From: Sycobia sp. Sy_11
Lineage: Eukaryota > Arthropoda > Insecta > Hymenoptera > Epichrysomallidae
Reading direction: 5' to 3'
NCBI GenBank assembly: GCA_018907035.1
Contig: JACCIC010000022.1
Span: forward strand, 1,364,501 to 1,428,500
Length of the DNA stretch: 64,000 nucleotides
Shown here: piece after piece, positions 1-12,402 of the stretch
How positions within the stretch are numbered: position 1 is the first letter of the stretch
Layout of the letters: each line of letters starts with the position of its first letter
Notes under the pieces: model-generated
What the model was told of the DNA's origin: nothing
The model's database searches: none
What the model saw: only the letters and a program-made list of their open reading frames with translations
Position numbers and translations under genes: made by a program

Positions 1-187
1 TCATATTAATAATAAATCTTTTTATTGGTGTTTAAATATTTGTTAATAATATAGTTATTATCAATTATTAATTATTATTCAAACTAATATAATTATAATA
101 GTAGTCAGATTGCTTTTATTTCGAATTAATTCTTTCACATATTGAATTTGAACGTGTCGGATGGAACGGATAGGTGAATAAATGGAA

Positions 188-624
188 TTAATAAATATTT
201 TTATCGGTCTTACAGTCTTTATAATATCACATATTAGCTAAAATAATGACAGTCAAACTGTCCTTGTTTATGTTCACCCCCGTAGAATCTGAAATAAAAC
301 TTATTACTACAATAAATTATATCAGAAAATTAAAGGTAAAAATAAAATAAAATTAATAATAAAATAAAAATAAAAATAAAAATACAATAATAAGTAAAAT
401 AAAAATAATAAAAGTACTCTATGTTAGTAATGGACAACCTGACAGGAACTAAACAGTTAGTGAGTTTAGTTTAGTTTAATTCCTGACGATGAACCGTAGC
501 TGTTCGAAATGTCGGACAGGAAGGTACTACTAAATTACCATTAAACATAAACAGTCTGACTGTCATTATTTTAGCTAATATATGATATTATAAAGACTGT
601 AAGAACGATAAAAATCTTTATTAA
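188..624 (+). mobile_element. Inverted-repeat element, copy A
   Basis: The ends are inverted repeats of about 88 bp (188-275 and 537-624) that match over nearly their whole length: TTAATAAATATTTTTATCGG, then TCTTACAGTCTTTATAATAT, and the reverse complement at the right. The internal part has no coding capacity. It shares with copies at 40077 and 52409 a block at 481-520 (CCTGAnGATGAACC...GTTCGAAA) and a GATTCTnCGGGGGTGA-type block. Sequence just right of the right arm (CAGTCGACATA, then TACAATT and a T/A-rich stretch) is also shared with the other copies. This is a non-autonomous MITE or foldback-like element; the superfamily is not assigned. Confidence 0.75.
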
Positions 625-781
625 TTTAATTCAGAACAGTCGACATACTTACAATTGTTAATTTTAATTCTAATGTATAAATTATATTAATAATGTATTA
701 TTAACAATATTAACATTTTATTGATTTTAATATTTAAAATTATATTATTCAGATACTAGAGTGGTTATGATAAAGAAGGGT

Positions 782-850
782 CGTCAGACTATCATTATAA
801 TTATATTAGTTTCTAAAGAAAATTATAAAATCGATAAAAATATTTATTAG
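782..850. repeat. Degenerate extra arm of the same inverted-repeat family
   Basis: This stretch repeats the order of the right arm of copy A (AGACTaTCATTAT ... ATAAAATCGATAAAAATATTTATTA) with many changes. A weak counterpart in left-arm orientation (AATAAATCTTTTTATTGGTG) lies at about 9-35. The two may be the arms of an older copy into which copy A inserted, or a partial duplication. Confidence 0.4.
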
Positions 851-931
851 TTTTCTTTATATCAGAATATTTTGTATTAATAAAAGTTAATGTGAAATAA
901 ATCTAAATGTTTTCTGTTTTACCTTAGAATA

Positions 932-1396
932 TTAATTGTAACTATTCCAACTAAACCTGTACGTAAGCAAATCCTGATCCTCGGCGAGGGATGAAAAACT
1001 GCCCAAAGTATAGAGCGGCGGACTATTTGATCTCGATTCCTCCAAGATACACTGTGTTCCCTTGAGCGCTAAATCGGCGTTAGTGTAGGCTTCACATGGT
1101 CGATCACAAGGTGATTTTCGTCGAACAGTGGATGGCGTCAATGAGTCAACGACGTTGCTTTTCACGTGTGTCGATGTAGGTAGGATTGGTTGAGCGAGCT
1201 CGTCTTCTTCCAAACAGTTGCGTAAACTATTTATCAGTATTCGCTGTTTTCGCTTCAGATAATCAAGCTTCTGTTTGAATTGCTCGTTCGACAGGTATTG
1301 GATTTCTTCGTAGTCGGGTATACTTGTGAGAAACTCGACGAAAGTGTTATAATTCTCGCGTGCACTCTCCAGTTCCATGCAGCTTCGGTTATCCAT
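932..1396 (-). CDS. Probable first coding exon, FAM161-like N-terminus (weak)
   Basis: Open frame of 154 codons in good context (A at -3, G at +4), much less AT-rich than its surroundings. The protein is hydrophilic. Residues about 14-70 form a predicted helical, charged stretch (motifs LSNEQFKQKLDYLK and RNCLEEDEL), followed by a Ser/Pro/Thr-rich part. The order Y-x-x-F-V-x-F, then S-N-E-x-[FY]-x-x-K-L-x-x-L-K, recalls the N-terminus of FAM161 centrosomal/ciliary proteins; I recognise this only by eye. The frame stops at 932, but a donor-like site (ACAG|GTTTAG, exon end 957) lies before the stop, so the exon may end there and the gene continue beyond the left edge. A second donor-like GGTAAA sits after the stop. 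An acceptor-like CACACAG lies just before the ATG, so a noncoding first exon is possible. If single-exon, an AATAAA on this strand at 843-848 could serve it. Confidence 0.5.
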   Translation of the reverse strand: MDNRSCMELESARENYNTFVEFLTSIPDYEEIQYLSNEQFKQKLDYLKRKQRILINSLRNCLEEDELAQPILPTSTHVKSNVVDSLTPSTVRRKSPCDRPCEAYTNADLALKGTQCILEESRSNSPPLYTLGSFSSLAEDQDLLTYRFSWNSYN

Positions 1397-1399
1397 TGT

Positions 1400-4300
1400 C
1401 CTGTGTGCAGATTAAATTATTTTTGATGCTCTTCTGTTTACTCACGTGATTATTGGGTAAGGTCGTGCAATGCGATTTTTGTATAGACGATTTGATTTAC
1501 AATTACTCTATAGAGTTCCAGAAAACATATTTTTTACTAATGATTTATAAAGTTCAAGCGTATAAATCAATAAATAAATTCTGTAATATAATATGAACCG
1601 TTAAGAACTAATCAGCTTAACAGTTCTGTTGGGTGGCAACGCAGAATCAGATCATTAACTATAGGGAACCTATTTCAATTTAAGAGGAACCGATTTAATA
1701 AAATATTTCTTTGACAGGATTAGGTATGTTCAGATGAGTAAATATATCTAGTTCTGAAATGCTTTTAGAGTGGAACTTATATAGATATTACATTATACAT
1801 CAATGCGATGATCCATTTAATGAAGAACCGGTAAGAGTTCTTGAGATGAAAATCATTACCAGATTATAAAGAGACATATCGTACAATAAAATAAAAATTA
1901 GAAGTAGAATGTCGGTAATCCCAAGCATGCTGATTGAAATAGTTTTCAGAAATGTATTAGAGAGAGAAAAGAGATATGAAATTTACCTTCTAATATTTCA
2001 GATATCCATTGGCTAAGATCTTTTAGTAAGACCTTCTGTTCACTTACAAAATTTATAATGACATTTGCACTTTCTTAAAAAAACGAGAACAGCTATTCTT
2101 ACTAAAGAAGTCAAAAAGTATTTTCTTAGAAGAATTGTTAGAACTGTGTTCTAACAAATTCAGAAAAGAACTGATTCATAATTGGATAAAATGATGTCTA
2201 TAAATTAACAGAGATTTAGAAATAAGTACATTATCCAAAAGTTTAGACGATTTTAGTCATTTTATCATAATCATTTCGTCTTTAGGTCATTTAATGATGG
2301 CTATTTCACATGAGATGAATAAATCTTATCTTATTTGATGAGATATTTTCTGCGTTGAGTGAGATTGTACATAAACTCTCTTATTGCAACTGCCAGATGA
2401 GATTGTGAATGAGATATTGGTTAATTTTATTATTACTCTAGAAAAAGCAAAATATTCTAGGATTTACGAGAATCAGATAGAATATATGTAATAATATTAT
2501 GGATTTCTGATGAACTAAATGATCAGAGCAAGAATAAAACTTTTGATAACAATATTTTGACAGTAGATTCGAATTTTTATCTTAAATGGAAGTAAATCTT
2601 TTTTATATATCAATTAAAAAGTCTAATCCTTGCACACAAAACTAGGAATAGAGACATAAAAAGATTTATTTGACTTAGAGTGTTATATAAAGCTTAGTTC
2701 TCCAAAAACCAATATATTTACAGAAATAAATTCACAAGGAGAATGTATCAAGCATCATGTAGGATATTGAAAAGTCTTTTATGATATAGTGAGGGAAATG
2801 ATATGTTGAGTAACAATGATATTTGATTTCTCTTCTATTATTTTAATGTGAAGAAATTAGAAGTTAAGTAATATGTATATGATAAATAAGCAAGGTGTGT
2901 TCACATTCACATGAAAGATTGAAACAGAACACTCACAAGGAGAATATCTTTATCATTTGTCTGGTGTACGAGAATTATTAGACTCTTAAAATAAGAGCAA
3001 CAATGGGAGTAGAAATTATAGGATATGTAAATGATATCATAATAACTATTCAATGATTTATTCTAAAAATACTATAAGTATATCTAGTAAATCTTTTACA
3101 AAAGGGAAATTGATTAACCTTTCTAAAAAAGACGTATGATGATTCGATCGGTAGGGTGAAGATCTATTAATTTGATTGATGAGTTCTAGCTCTGATTTAC
3201 TTTTTTATAGAAACATTGTAGTACAAAACCGCCTGTTACTACACTACACATAAATAAAATAACGTTCACTACTGTGAAAAAGTCCTATAGGAAATCCTGT
3301 CAGAAGCACCTATAGGAAAAGTAGTATGGTAGTAGTAGGTACTCTTACTGAAACTCGTATTTACAAAATTAACCGCTGCAGATATTTTGTGTAGATTTCT
3401 ATGGGACTCACATGGCATATGATGGAATGATCGCTGTATGATCGGTGGACACGTAATGGTTATGTAGGTTTTCACAATTCTCGCATCCAACACCGTGACT
3501 TCAGTGACTATTGTTGGAAACGTTTAGGTACCGTTAACAGGTACCACTTTTTCTACATGATTTTTCAGATGTCTTTATTAGTATAGCCTATACTAATATA
3601 ACGACCTTCACTAGGAGATACAAATAAAATCGATACTGTAACTTCAAATGGAAAGCCTTCAAATACTGGGTGTTATTCCGGGGAAAAAGAGAATTCGAGC
3701 AAGTATCTATAATGGGTCTTAGATGAGAAATCATGAAATAGAATTATAAAGATATTTTTCAGTTAGAAAGATGGCACGTTATATTTATTTCATTGAAAAA
3801 GATTGTTTAAATACATCATAAAATCTGATAGAAAAACTAGATGGAATAACTAGATGACTAATAACAAATTTTGAAGTATTAAGTCTTTCAATTGATCTTC
3901 GCAAACTATAGCTTTGCCTTTTTAAAGTATATAAAACGTTCTAATGTCTTAATATTATGGAATCTGTCTAATACTAAGATTAAATCATCATATGAAAGAA
4001 ACCAAAAAATAAGTCAATAAGCGGCACTCCTAGACTTTACAGTCATTTATTGTTAGAAGTACTGCTTTTCTAAAGGATTATACGTATGTTGCGTCCATTC
4101 ATTGGATGCTCACTCTACCTCCGCATCTGTAATTAAAAGATTTGACCATTGTATGTGAAATCTTCAACTTTTTTATATTTTAAAGTTACAAGATAGTTTG
4201 TTATTTACAATTATTTTATCCTTAAAGTCATCTTCAAGGTGATGCTATGAATAATCACTAAATTAATAAATGTAATAAGACTTTAAATTTCTATTTTTTT

Positions 4301-4550
4301 TTGTTTTTCGTCCTGTAATTACCAAATTCAGTTCTACTCTTAGTGCTATCAAATAGTTTAGTTTTTAAAAATATATTAGTAAACACTATACCAATTTCAC
4401 TGAAACTATAATACCAATTTCAAATTATGGAATAGATTTAAGACTAAAGCTAAAATCAATGATTAGCACGATAAAAATCTATTTTCAGAAAACTGTTCTG
4501 TATGATTTAGACAAATGTTTTCCGTTATTATGATCAGTTCGTCATTCTTT
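1400..4550. other. AT-rich intergenic stretch, no gene seen
   Basis: No convincing coding frame, RNA gene or dispersed repeat was recognised. The part at 3240-3560 is more complex and less AT-rich; a 74-codon minus frame (3269-3493) lies in it but resembles nothing known. It also has two close CCTATAGGAAA-type repeats (about 3291 and 3311) and a GGTACC repeat pair near 3527-3545. Confidence 0.5.
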
Positions 4551-5160
4551 ACGCCCGCGATTCAAACAAGAGTCTGAGCCGCTAGTATCTCATCCCATGT
4601 ACCATCACTTCCCGCCTATCGAAATCTCACCTGGCGCTGCACTTGCCGAGCCGTTGTTGTTCATGATACCTTGGCGTCGTTTTCTTCGTCGTGCGCTTTT
4701 CCAGTCTGGAAGGCGCCCTGGGGCGCTCGTAGCTCGGCGTCGGCTGTCGACTGTATGGATCTACCGGCATTTTCACGCACGAATGTGTGAAAGTGGTGCA
4801 CCTGTGCTCGGTCATCGTGCCCCGCTCGGGCGCCTATAGACTCGCACTGGTCATGCCGATAGTCCTCTGAGGTGGCACGAGAGAAAGAGGATCGATGTGT
4901 ATGCATACGTCGCTATGGCGACTCACCCTCTTTACGTCCCCACCCGCAGTTTGTTATATTGCGCGTGGAGAAGAGAGTTCGCGATATTGACTCTCGTATG
5001 ATAGCATTCGCCTTTCTCACTCTTTCCCTCTTTCCCTCCTTGTCTATCTTCATTGTTTGCTTTCTTTCATTCTTTCTTTGTTTTTTTGGTAGTTACTCGA
5101 CGAGCTTTTTTAAGGATTCCTCGACTTGACGCCAAGGGGAGGATTTCAAATCGCGGCGAT
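4550..5160. other. CpG-rich island, probably noncoding
   Basis: An abrupt rise in GC and CpG within AT-rich DNA. Open frames of 60-85 codons overlap on both strands (4597-4839 plus, 4661-4906 minus, 4872-5129 plus), which is what low stop density alone would give. The 3' part turns into a pyrimidine tract. It could be a regulatory element or first-exon region, but no gene is supported. Confidence 0.45.
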
Positions 5161-5341
5161 ATGAATGAATAGGGTGGTCGAGCATCGACGAATATAAGAA
5201 CGAGTGGTTCGGTTGATTGGTGAATTCTGTATCTTGAAGACTTACAGCAGTTTCTTGCGTGCTTTATATAATAGTTCGGCTTTGTAAATTACTGTGCTTC
5301 TTTTTCTATGAATCTGAAACTCAGTGTGGAATTTATAGTCC

Positions 5342-5597
5342 CTGGAATTATTATAGTCTCGAAATTGACATATGATTCATGTCTTACTTTATTATTTTAT
5401 TGTAATATGTTTCTTATGTTAAATTAAAAATGATATATATATCAAGAACAGAAAAATTTATGATTGGAATTTATTTTATTTTAAGATAAAGAACTGACTT
5501 TTTATTTAATCGACACCAAAACCTATAAATATTTTTCTTTAAAGTACAATTATTATATAATTATTATATCTGGAATTATTATAGTCTCGAAATTGAC
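5342..5597 (+). repeat. 28-bp direct repeat pair
   Basis: CTGGAATTATTATAGTCTCG followed by AAATTGAC occurs without mismatch at 5342-5369 and 5570-5597. The rest of the 228-bp unit between them is not otherwise repeated. This could be a duplication relic or flanking repeats of a decayed insertion. Confidence 0.6.
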
Positions 5598-6789
5598 TTA
5601 TTATTCAAACATCGGACAACAAAGGTGAATCTAAATTGATAGTGTGGGGGCAGTCAGGTTGACCTTTATAAATTATATTTGTTGTTTTCTTATAAAAATA
5701 AAATTCTACTTTGAAAAAGATACTTTGAATATGTTACGAGAAATGAATAAATAGTTTACTGTTTTATTAAACCTGTTATAAAACATTCAATGTAATTAGA
5801 CCGATAACGATTAAGTAATTATAATTATTAGCAACGATTTAATTATTTGATTTTTATTTTTATCAGGCTTTCATTAACCACCTTATCTTATCAGACTTTA
5901 ATTCAAAAACAGCATTATACAATACGTACAAGGATACAATACGTAGTCAAAGGATACAATAGTATTCTATAAAGGATATAACAATAATAATATTTATTTT
6001 ACTGACAGTTACGTTGGATTATTAAAAATTTATTTTTAATAATACCTATATATAAACATGGTTCATTTTTAATTAAAAACTTTTAATACTTTTGTAATTC
6101 TTTTTCCAATAATCATTCAAATAAATGTTTTGGGTTAGGAAGTGGATTATTAAATGAGAAGTTGAAAATTATTTTTAAATTCAAATCCCGAGTTTTGATG
6201 CTAAAATTTCATTAGTGGTTTCTTGGTAATATTCAATTTAAGCTACTTAGTTCATAATATTCAATTTAAGTTATACAGCTTAATAAATACAGCAATAGTA
6301 TAGACGGTCGCAATTCTTGACTCTGATTAATTCATTTGAATTTTTTACTCTTTCAAAATTCTATATTAAAGGCAACGGTTTCAATTTAACAATGTGAATT
6401 TTAAATTTGCCTTTGAAATAATTATTAATATCAAGTTGAATATCATATTAAAGGTCGCTGTTTATTGACCTTGTTCGTACCTACAAATTTATTCGAATAC
6501 GTAATTTCTGAAACATTTTCTGAAAGTTTCTTGAATAATATGAGAAATTATTGTTTACGTGTTAGCTAACTTGCAATGGAATTATTGAAACAGAACACGT
6601 CATGTTGAAAACATTTTTAATTTACCTTTTAAGAAATATTCTTAAACTAAGAATTACACCATTTTTAGATTTAATAATTATTATTAAACTGAGGATTATA
6701 ATTCTTTAAGTCTGCATTTCTGAATGTTAAGAACGTATTCAATTATTGACGCGGTGAAGGAAATCTATTTATCAAGGCCGGATACGTTT

Positions 6790-7010
6790 TATTCGGATGA
6801 AGTCTTCAAGTGTTCTGTCCGGCCGTGAAGTCGTTCGCGGGCCGAGAGCGCCCTTGCCATATATTCATCTGGCCTCCGTTGGTCAAAACTGACCTGGGCT
6901 TACCTATAGTCTGTTCTTCCCTGAGTTGGTGAGGGTCGGCACATAATATTCTCCGCACATGCTCAGCAATGTAGCAATTAGGGTTTTCCCACAATGTCTC
7001 TTTTAAACAC
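6790..7010 (-). other. Unexplained GC-richer segment with a donor-like site
   Basis: A compact, less AT-rich block. On the minus strand one frame is open for 62 codons (6806-6994) and a second frame is open over its upstream half. A consensus-like donor (TATAG|GTAAGC) lies inside on the minus strand near 6900. It may be a fragment of a mobile element or a lost exon; I do not recognise the peptide. Confidence 0.25.
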
Positions 7011-7245
7011 GACTTATCGTGCAGTCATAAACATGAATATTATAAAGGAAGGCGCATTTTCAACAGCTGACATAAATAACTATAACTTGTGTTTTGATAT
7101 TTCCTCACGCCAATAAAACTGCGTATTATAAACAACTATATTTTTGTCCTAATATAGAAATATTAATATTAGTTATATTTTTGTTATATATAGTAAGTGC
7201 TGCATTATTAAAGGAGTAACTGGTAGATTTTACAATTACACAAGA

Positions 7246-7284
7246 GCACACGCACACACGCGCGCGCACACACACAGACACACA

Positions 7285-7355
<71 letters not shown>

Positions 7356-7390
7356 GCGCGCGCGCACGCACACGCACACGCACACGCACA
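7246..7390. repeat. (CA)n/(CG)n microsatellite
   Basis: A long CA run with CGCACA and CAGA interruptions at both ends. Frames through it read as Cys/Val repeats and are not genes. It lies downstream of the receptor gene's polyadenylation signal. Confidence 0.95.
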
Positions 7391-7529
7391 TACAGATATG
7401 AGAAATTGTTTTTCTCAGTTTATACAACGAGATAATTTTCTTTCGTTTTTTTAAATAAATTGAAAGAGTCTAGAGAAAATAAGAAATAGGAAGATACCAA
7501 ATATATATTTTTTGTATAAAAGAATAAAT

Positions 7530-7535
7530 TTTATT
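7530..7535 (-). terminator. Polyadenylation signal of the inotocin receptor gene
   Basis: AATAAA on the minus strand, about 80 bases after the receptor stop codon (7616). It is the first such hexamer after the stop I found, implying a short 3' UTR of roughly 100 bases. Confidence 0.5.
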
Positions 7536-7615
7536 AAAGGTAAAGTTTACAAATATACAAATATAGAAAATTGTACTGCTCACAGGTATTTTCAGGTACG
7601 TTCGAAGTATGCGAA

Positions 7616-7746
7616 TCATTTACTCTGTCTTTCATTTCCATAGGAACGATAAATGATTAAGCTCGTATAACGAGACATTCTAGACATGAAGGAGGACCGT
7701 TTGGAAGATCTGGTTTCGTTAGAGTTACCATTGCTCGATGCCCGTT
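7616..7746 (-). CDS. Inotocin receptor exon 6 (C-terminal tail, stop)
   Basis: A strong acceptor (TTTTCCTTCC...TTTTTAG|AACGGG) restores the frame. It encodes 42 residues rich in Ser, Arg and Asn (for example SSKRSSFMSRMSR), suited to phosphorylation and arrestin binding, then TGA at 7618-7616. The stop position depends on this splice choice. Confidence 0.75.
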
Positions 7747-7835
7747 CTAAAAAGCAGTAGGAAGGAAAACATTTTATTTGGTTATTCTTTAAACTATGAA
7801 GTCAGACATTATAATCGCAGGCAAGTAAAGAATAT

Positions 7836-7885
<50 letters not shown>

Positions 7886-10800
7886 ATTTAACTATTTTTG
7901 AGTAATAAGTAAAAAATAGTATTTACCAAGGCTAGAAGAGTGTCCACCCTTTATCATCTTTCTTAAAAATTTAGTCAATGTAAGGCGCAATTCGTAACTG
8001 AATGACAAGTAAATCCAGGGGTTAACGCAGCTCGTGAGACTACTGAGCAATGACAGAATTGTATAAAATGGACCTATTTGAACATAAAAAACCCTATATT
8101 ACAATAGTATGAGGATATTTATTAGAGATAGAACTGGTAGCAGTATTTTCTAAGTTTGCATTCAACGGAAAAGCACAAAATTAAAACGAGTTTTAAGAAA
8201 AACTTAGTTTATAACTTTCAGTTCAATTACTACATATTTTTTTCATCATAACGGCCGCTAGACCTTAAGTAATATTTTTTCTACCTCAAGAATGTCAATA
8301 GTTCCAATAATAATATTCATAAAGCTATTCTTTCAACACAAGTTCCTCTTTAAATTTTATACAGCTTGTACGGAAAAATGAGAAGTTAAGAGACAGTAAG
8401 GTTGAAGTTATAGAAATAGCCTTAAATGAAGCTCATGCAAAGCTTGGCAGAAAAGAATCGGAAAATTACTGCTTGAGAAGGCGGACTGGGAGGCCCCTGG
8501 ATCCCAGGCGGCCCATAGCTCGCAACCGATGAACGGCGAGCTCGTGACCACGTAGAGTATCACCACTGCCAAGGTCTGTTTGATGGTGTTGATCTTCGCT
8601 TTGGTGATGAAGGAGTTCTGACTGCGTGCCCGTCGAGATTGCGACTGCTGCTGTTGCTGCTGCAACTGCTGCTGCTGCCTTTCCAGGTCAGCCATGAGCA
8701 TCACTTCTCGGTTGCGCCAGATGCTGCAGCAGATCTCCGTGTAAGTGAAGGTCAGCACGCAGAACGGCAACAGAAAAACCGTCGCGCTGTACCTACGAAG
8801 GGGAATGACGATTTAAGTTATTATGCCTCTTTGGGATTTATGAATGTATTTTAAGAATGTTTTGGTTTAACGATTGGGATTACTTTTTCCGAGGTATAGA
8901 AAATAATTTTTACGGTATTCTTCTTAACTAAATAATCTATATAGGTAATTTTAATCTCTCTTAAATTTCACTTTTAAATCTTCATAAGCATTAATAATAA
9001 ATTTTTCTTTGCCTGCTATAGTTGAAATAATAAAAATTTTAACTTATTATTTGCAGTATTAAAATAGTAAAAAGTTATCTTTTAAATTTTTGAAGATACT
9101 TGAATTTTGGATAAGAGTAATATTTAAAAAATCTATTGTAGTCATAATAACATTCGTTTCATAAATTTAAATTTTCTTTGATTATGTATTTTATCATTGA
9201 GAATTATTTAAATTCATTCTAAATAATTACGGGAAATACAGTGCGATTAAACTTTAAAGACGATTGAAAAATCTACTCAGCTTATATTGGTAATAAATTT
9301 TGCAAATTAATTCTTGACAATAAATCGATAATATATGATTCAAAACATTTTAAATAAGGTACTACATCCATAAAATTTATTTATGCAGATTAATAATGAG
9401 GTTAAAGTTAATTTTTCACAAATGAATAGATATTAAATCTAATATTTAGTTGGATTTTTTTTTTAAACTAAAGTAATTCCTAATTCAATAAGTATAGTTG
9501 ATTTTTTTTATGTTCTATGAAGCTTATTCTAATTATTCTGCGAGTAATCTTACTGTGAATTTAATTGAATTATTAATAATATTCTAATTTAATTAGTATT
9601 GAAATGATCATGAAGTGAATAATTCAAAGGTACGAGACGATTGTTTAATCATATCATTATGATGATAAATTTGACTTAAAAATTGTAATAAATAAAAATA
9701 TTACAAACCAAGTGACATAAGCTTTTTCCGCGTAAGGTATGTTGAATGTGGCCCAGCAATCCCAAACGTTTTTGTACGCTTCTTGATATGAAAAAATAAA
9801 CACCTGCATAATAATATTTATCCTAGTAACAAATTATTTACGTAGTAAAATCTTTTTATGTTAAGCCTAATAGCAATTAATAGGCTATATGAAATTCAAT
9901 TGTAATATTTTTAATTCAAACACATTAAAAATAAAAGTGTTATTGTTGACAGTATAAAGAAAATCTTCTGCTATGTTAATATCTGGTATATTTGCCAAGA
10001 AACTAAATATAAAATCAAATTTCTATTCATTACCAAATTTCTTCTATATGTACATCATATTAAATTTATTATTTTAAATAGACAAAACTAGAAAAATATC
10101 CAATTCCTACTTCTTTATAGTGAAAAATAATTTTTTTTTACAATCAGTATTATAATGCCAGTTCAACCAACCTGAGGAATACACAAGAGTAGTGATAGAA
10201 CCCAAGCACAATAAACTGTAATCCTCGATCTTCGCGATGTTGTTTTGCAATAGCTCAGGGGAAAACAGATGGCGTGGTATCTGTCTACGGCTGTTGCGAT
10301 CAGGATGTACGAGCTCAAGTAGGAACCAAAAGGTTGACCGAATTTGATCAATTTACAGAGTATTGGACCACCCTGAAATCTAGTAATTATTTCATTAACT
10401 TTCCTATTTGACTGTTCTACTACTGAAATTATCTATATGTAACATACTTTTAACCATAGAACAAAATATGATTACTATGATACTAAACATAATTAACGTT
10501 TTAAATTATTTATGAGAAATCAACTTATAATTGTATGCCCAAATTTCAATTCGAATAATGCCAATCATATAAATGAAGTATTATTGAATTGTATAAATTA
10601 TCAAATTATTTATGTAAAAATAAACTATGTCCAAGAGATTTTTCTATTCTACAATATTAGAAAGTCTTAATATTAATAAATATATGTTTCAATATATTTA
10701 GATTAAAAAGAGATATGGGATAGAACAAAACTGTAGTGTATTAGTTGTAAGAGAAAGAGCATTCGTTATTGAAAAATTGTTGAGGAATTTCATATTACGT

Positions 10801-12359
10801 ATAAGAATATAAATGAATATAAAAATAATATCTATTTTTCAATATTATTCGTTGAGAATTTAAGCACTAATGTTCTTGTCGAAGTTACGTTATTTAACTA
10901 ATATTAAAGTAGGAATTAGTTAATATAACTAACGTCAAAGTATCTAGGTTTAATAGATAAAGAAATAAAACCACCATTATTTGGTTATGCCAACATTCAA
11001 ATTTTGATTTATGCTTTTTTTTATAAAATAATTTCAAATAAAGATGAATTTAAATTGAATCAACAAATTTATTCAAATTAAATAATATATTATGATAGAA
11101 CGAAAGCTGATTACTCAACAACTAGTCAAACGTGAATGAGAAATAATAAGTAGATTTTTAAATATTTTTAATATTATAAGAAATAATTTGTAATATTTAA
11201 ATTAATGTCCTTTAATTTCTTACGTAATTTCGACAAAAACTACTCAAACTGGCGGTTGTCCGTATCATATTTTGTAAGTTTGGACGCTGAATTTTTGAGA
11301 CTCACATATCTATCTCGCATTGTTAAATATCAAAAAAATATCTATGTGACTAATAAAGTTAAAACATCTAGACAAAAGCGTTGGTCTCATATTTCTGTTT
11401 ATTTCAAAATGAATCGATATTCATTAACTGTATTAATAATTGTTTTAATAATTTTATTCATAAAAATATTTGTTCTATTTAGTCAGTTATTATCCATTAC
11501 TGAGTACAAATGATGTTGTAGACCTTCATGAATGTTCATGTTTATACAATTAATTTGTTTAATTATTTAAATATTTAAATACACAGGAAACTGCATGTTG
11601 CATATTGTCTTTTATATATAATCGTTAAGAAAAAAAAGACATATAGGTAATTTATGTAGAAAAAGTAGGATTATCTAATAATTAATACCTTCTACAATTT
11701 CTTTTCATAAGGTTTTAATGTAGTTGATTTTCACATGAAAAGAAAGAAAATTGATTCTAAATTACAAATTATAGTTAGATCGACTAATATAAAGCAAACT
11801 AAAAAATATTTTTATTGTTATCAATTATACTTTATTGTAAGACGGGTAATAATATTTATTAGTTTCACTCTAGATTTAAAACAATTCGAATGTTTGATTT
11901 GTGTATTTCAGTGTCATTTACAATGTGCAGTCATTTTAATGTAGATATACATGTAAATACAGACTTTAATCATAAACATTGTATATTGATTAAAATATAG
12001 CAGTTATCACTGTTGACAGCATGCAAAATTCTTTCGTTATCCACCTTGAAGTATTTAAATGAAATTTCAGTTTAGTCTTTTTGTACTGATACGTAAAGTT
12101 TAATATTAATTAGTTATTAAGAACAAAAAAGTATTAAAACTTGATCATTTATACCAATTTCGTGATAATGCGCTTAATCTTTTTGGTTAATTCATTAAGA
12201 TAAACAATGTTTCAAATATTATAAGCTCGATCAGTTAATGATGTTTAAAAAAAATTCACTAAATTAATAACGGGATAACTGGAAAAAAAATTTATTTTTA
12301 AAAGTTTTCAAATATTATGGATAAATAATTATTAATGCTAATTTGTTATTCCATAAATT

Positions 12360-12402
<43 letters not shown>

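Noticed and set aside
8639..8854. 71-codon plus-strand frame of Leu repeats
   Set aside because: Antisense shadow of the receptor's glutamine run.
11205..11513. 102-codon plus-strand frame inside receptor intron 1
   Set aside because: AT-driven composition, no domain, no splice or start support.
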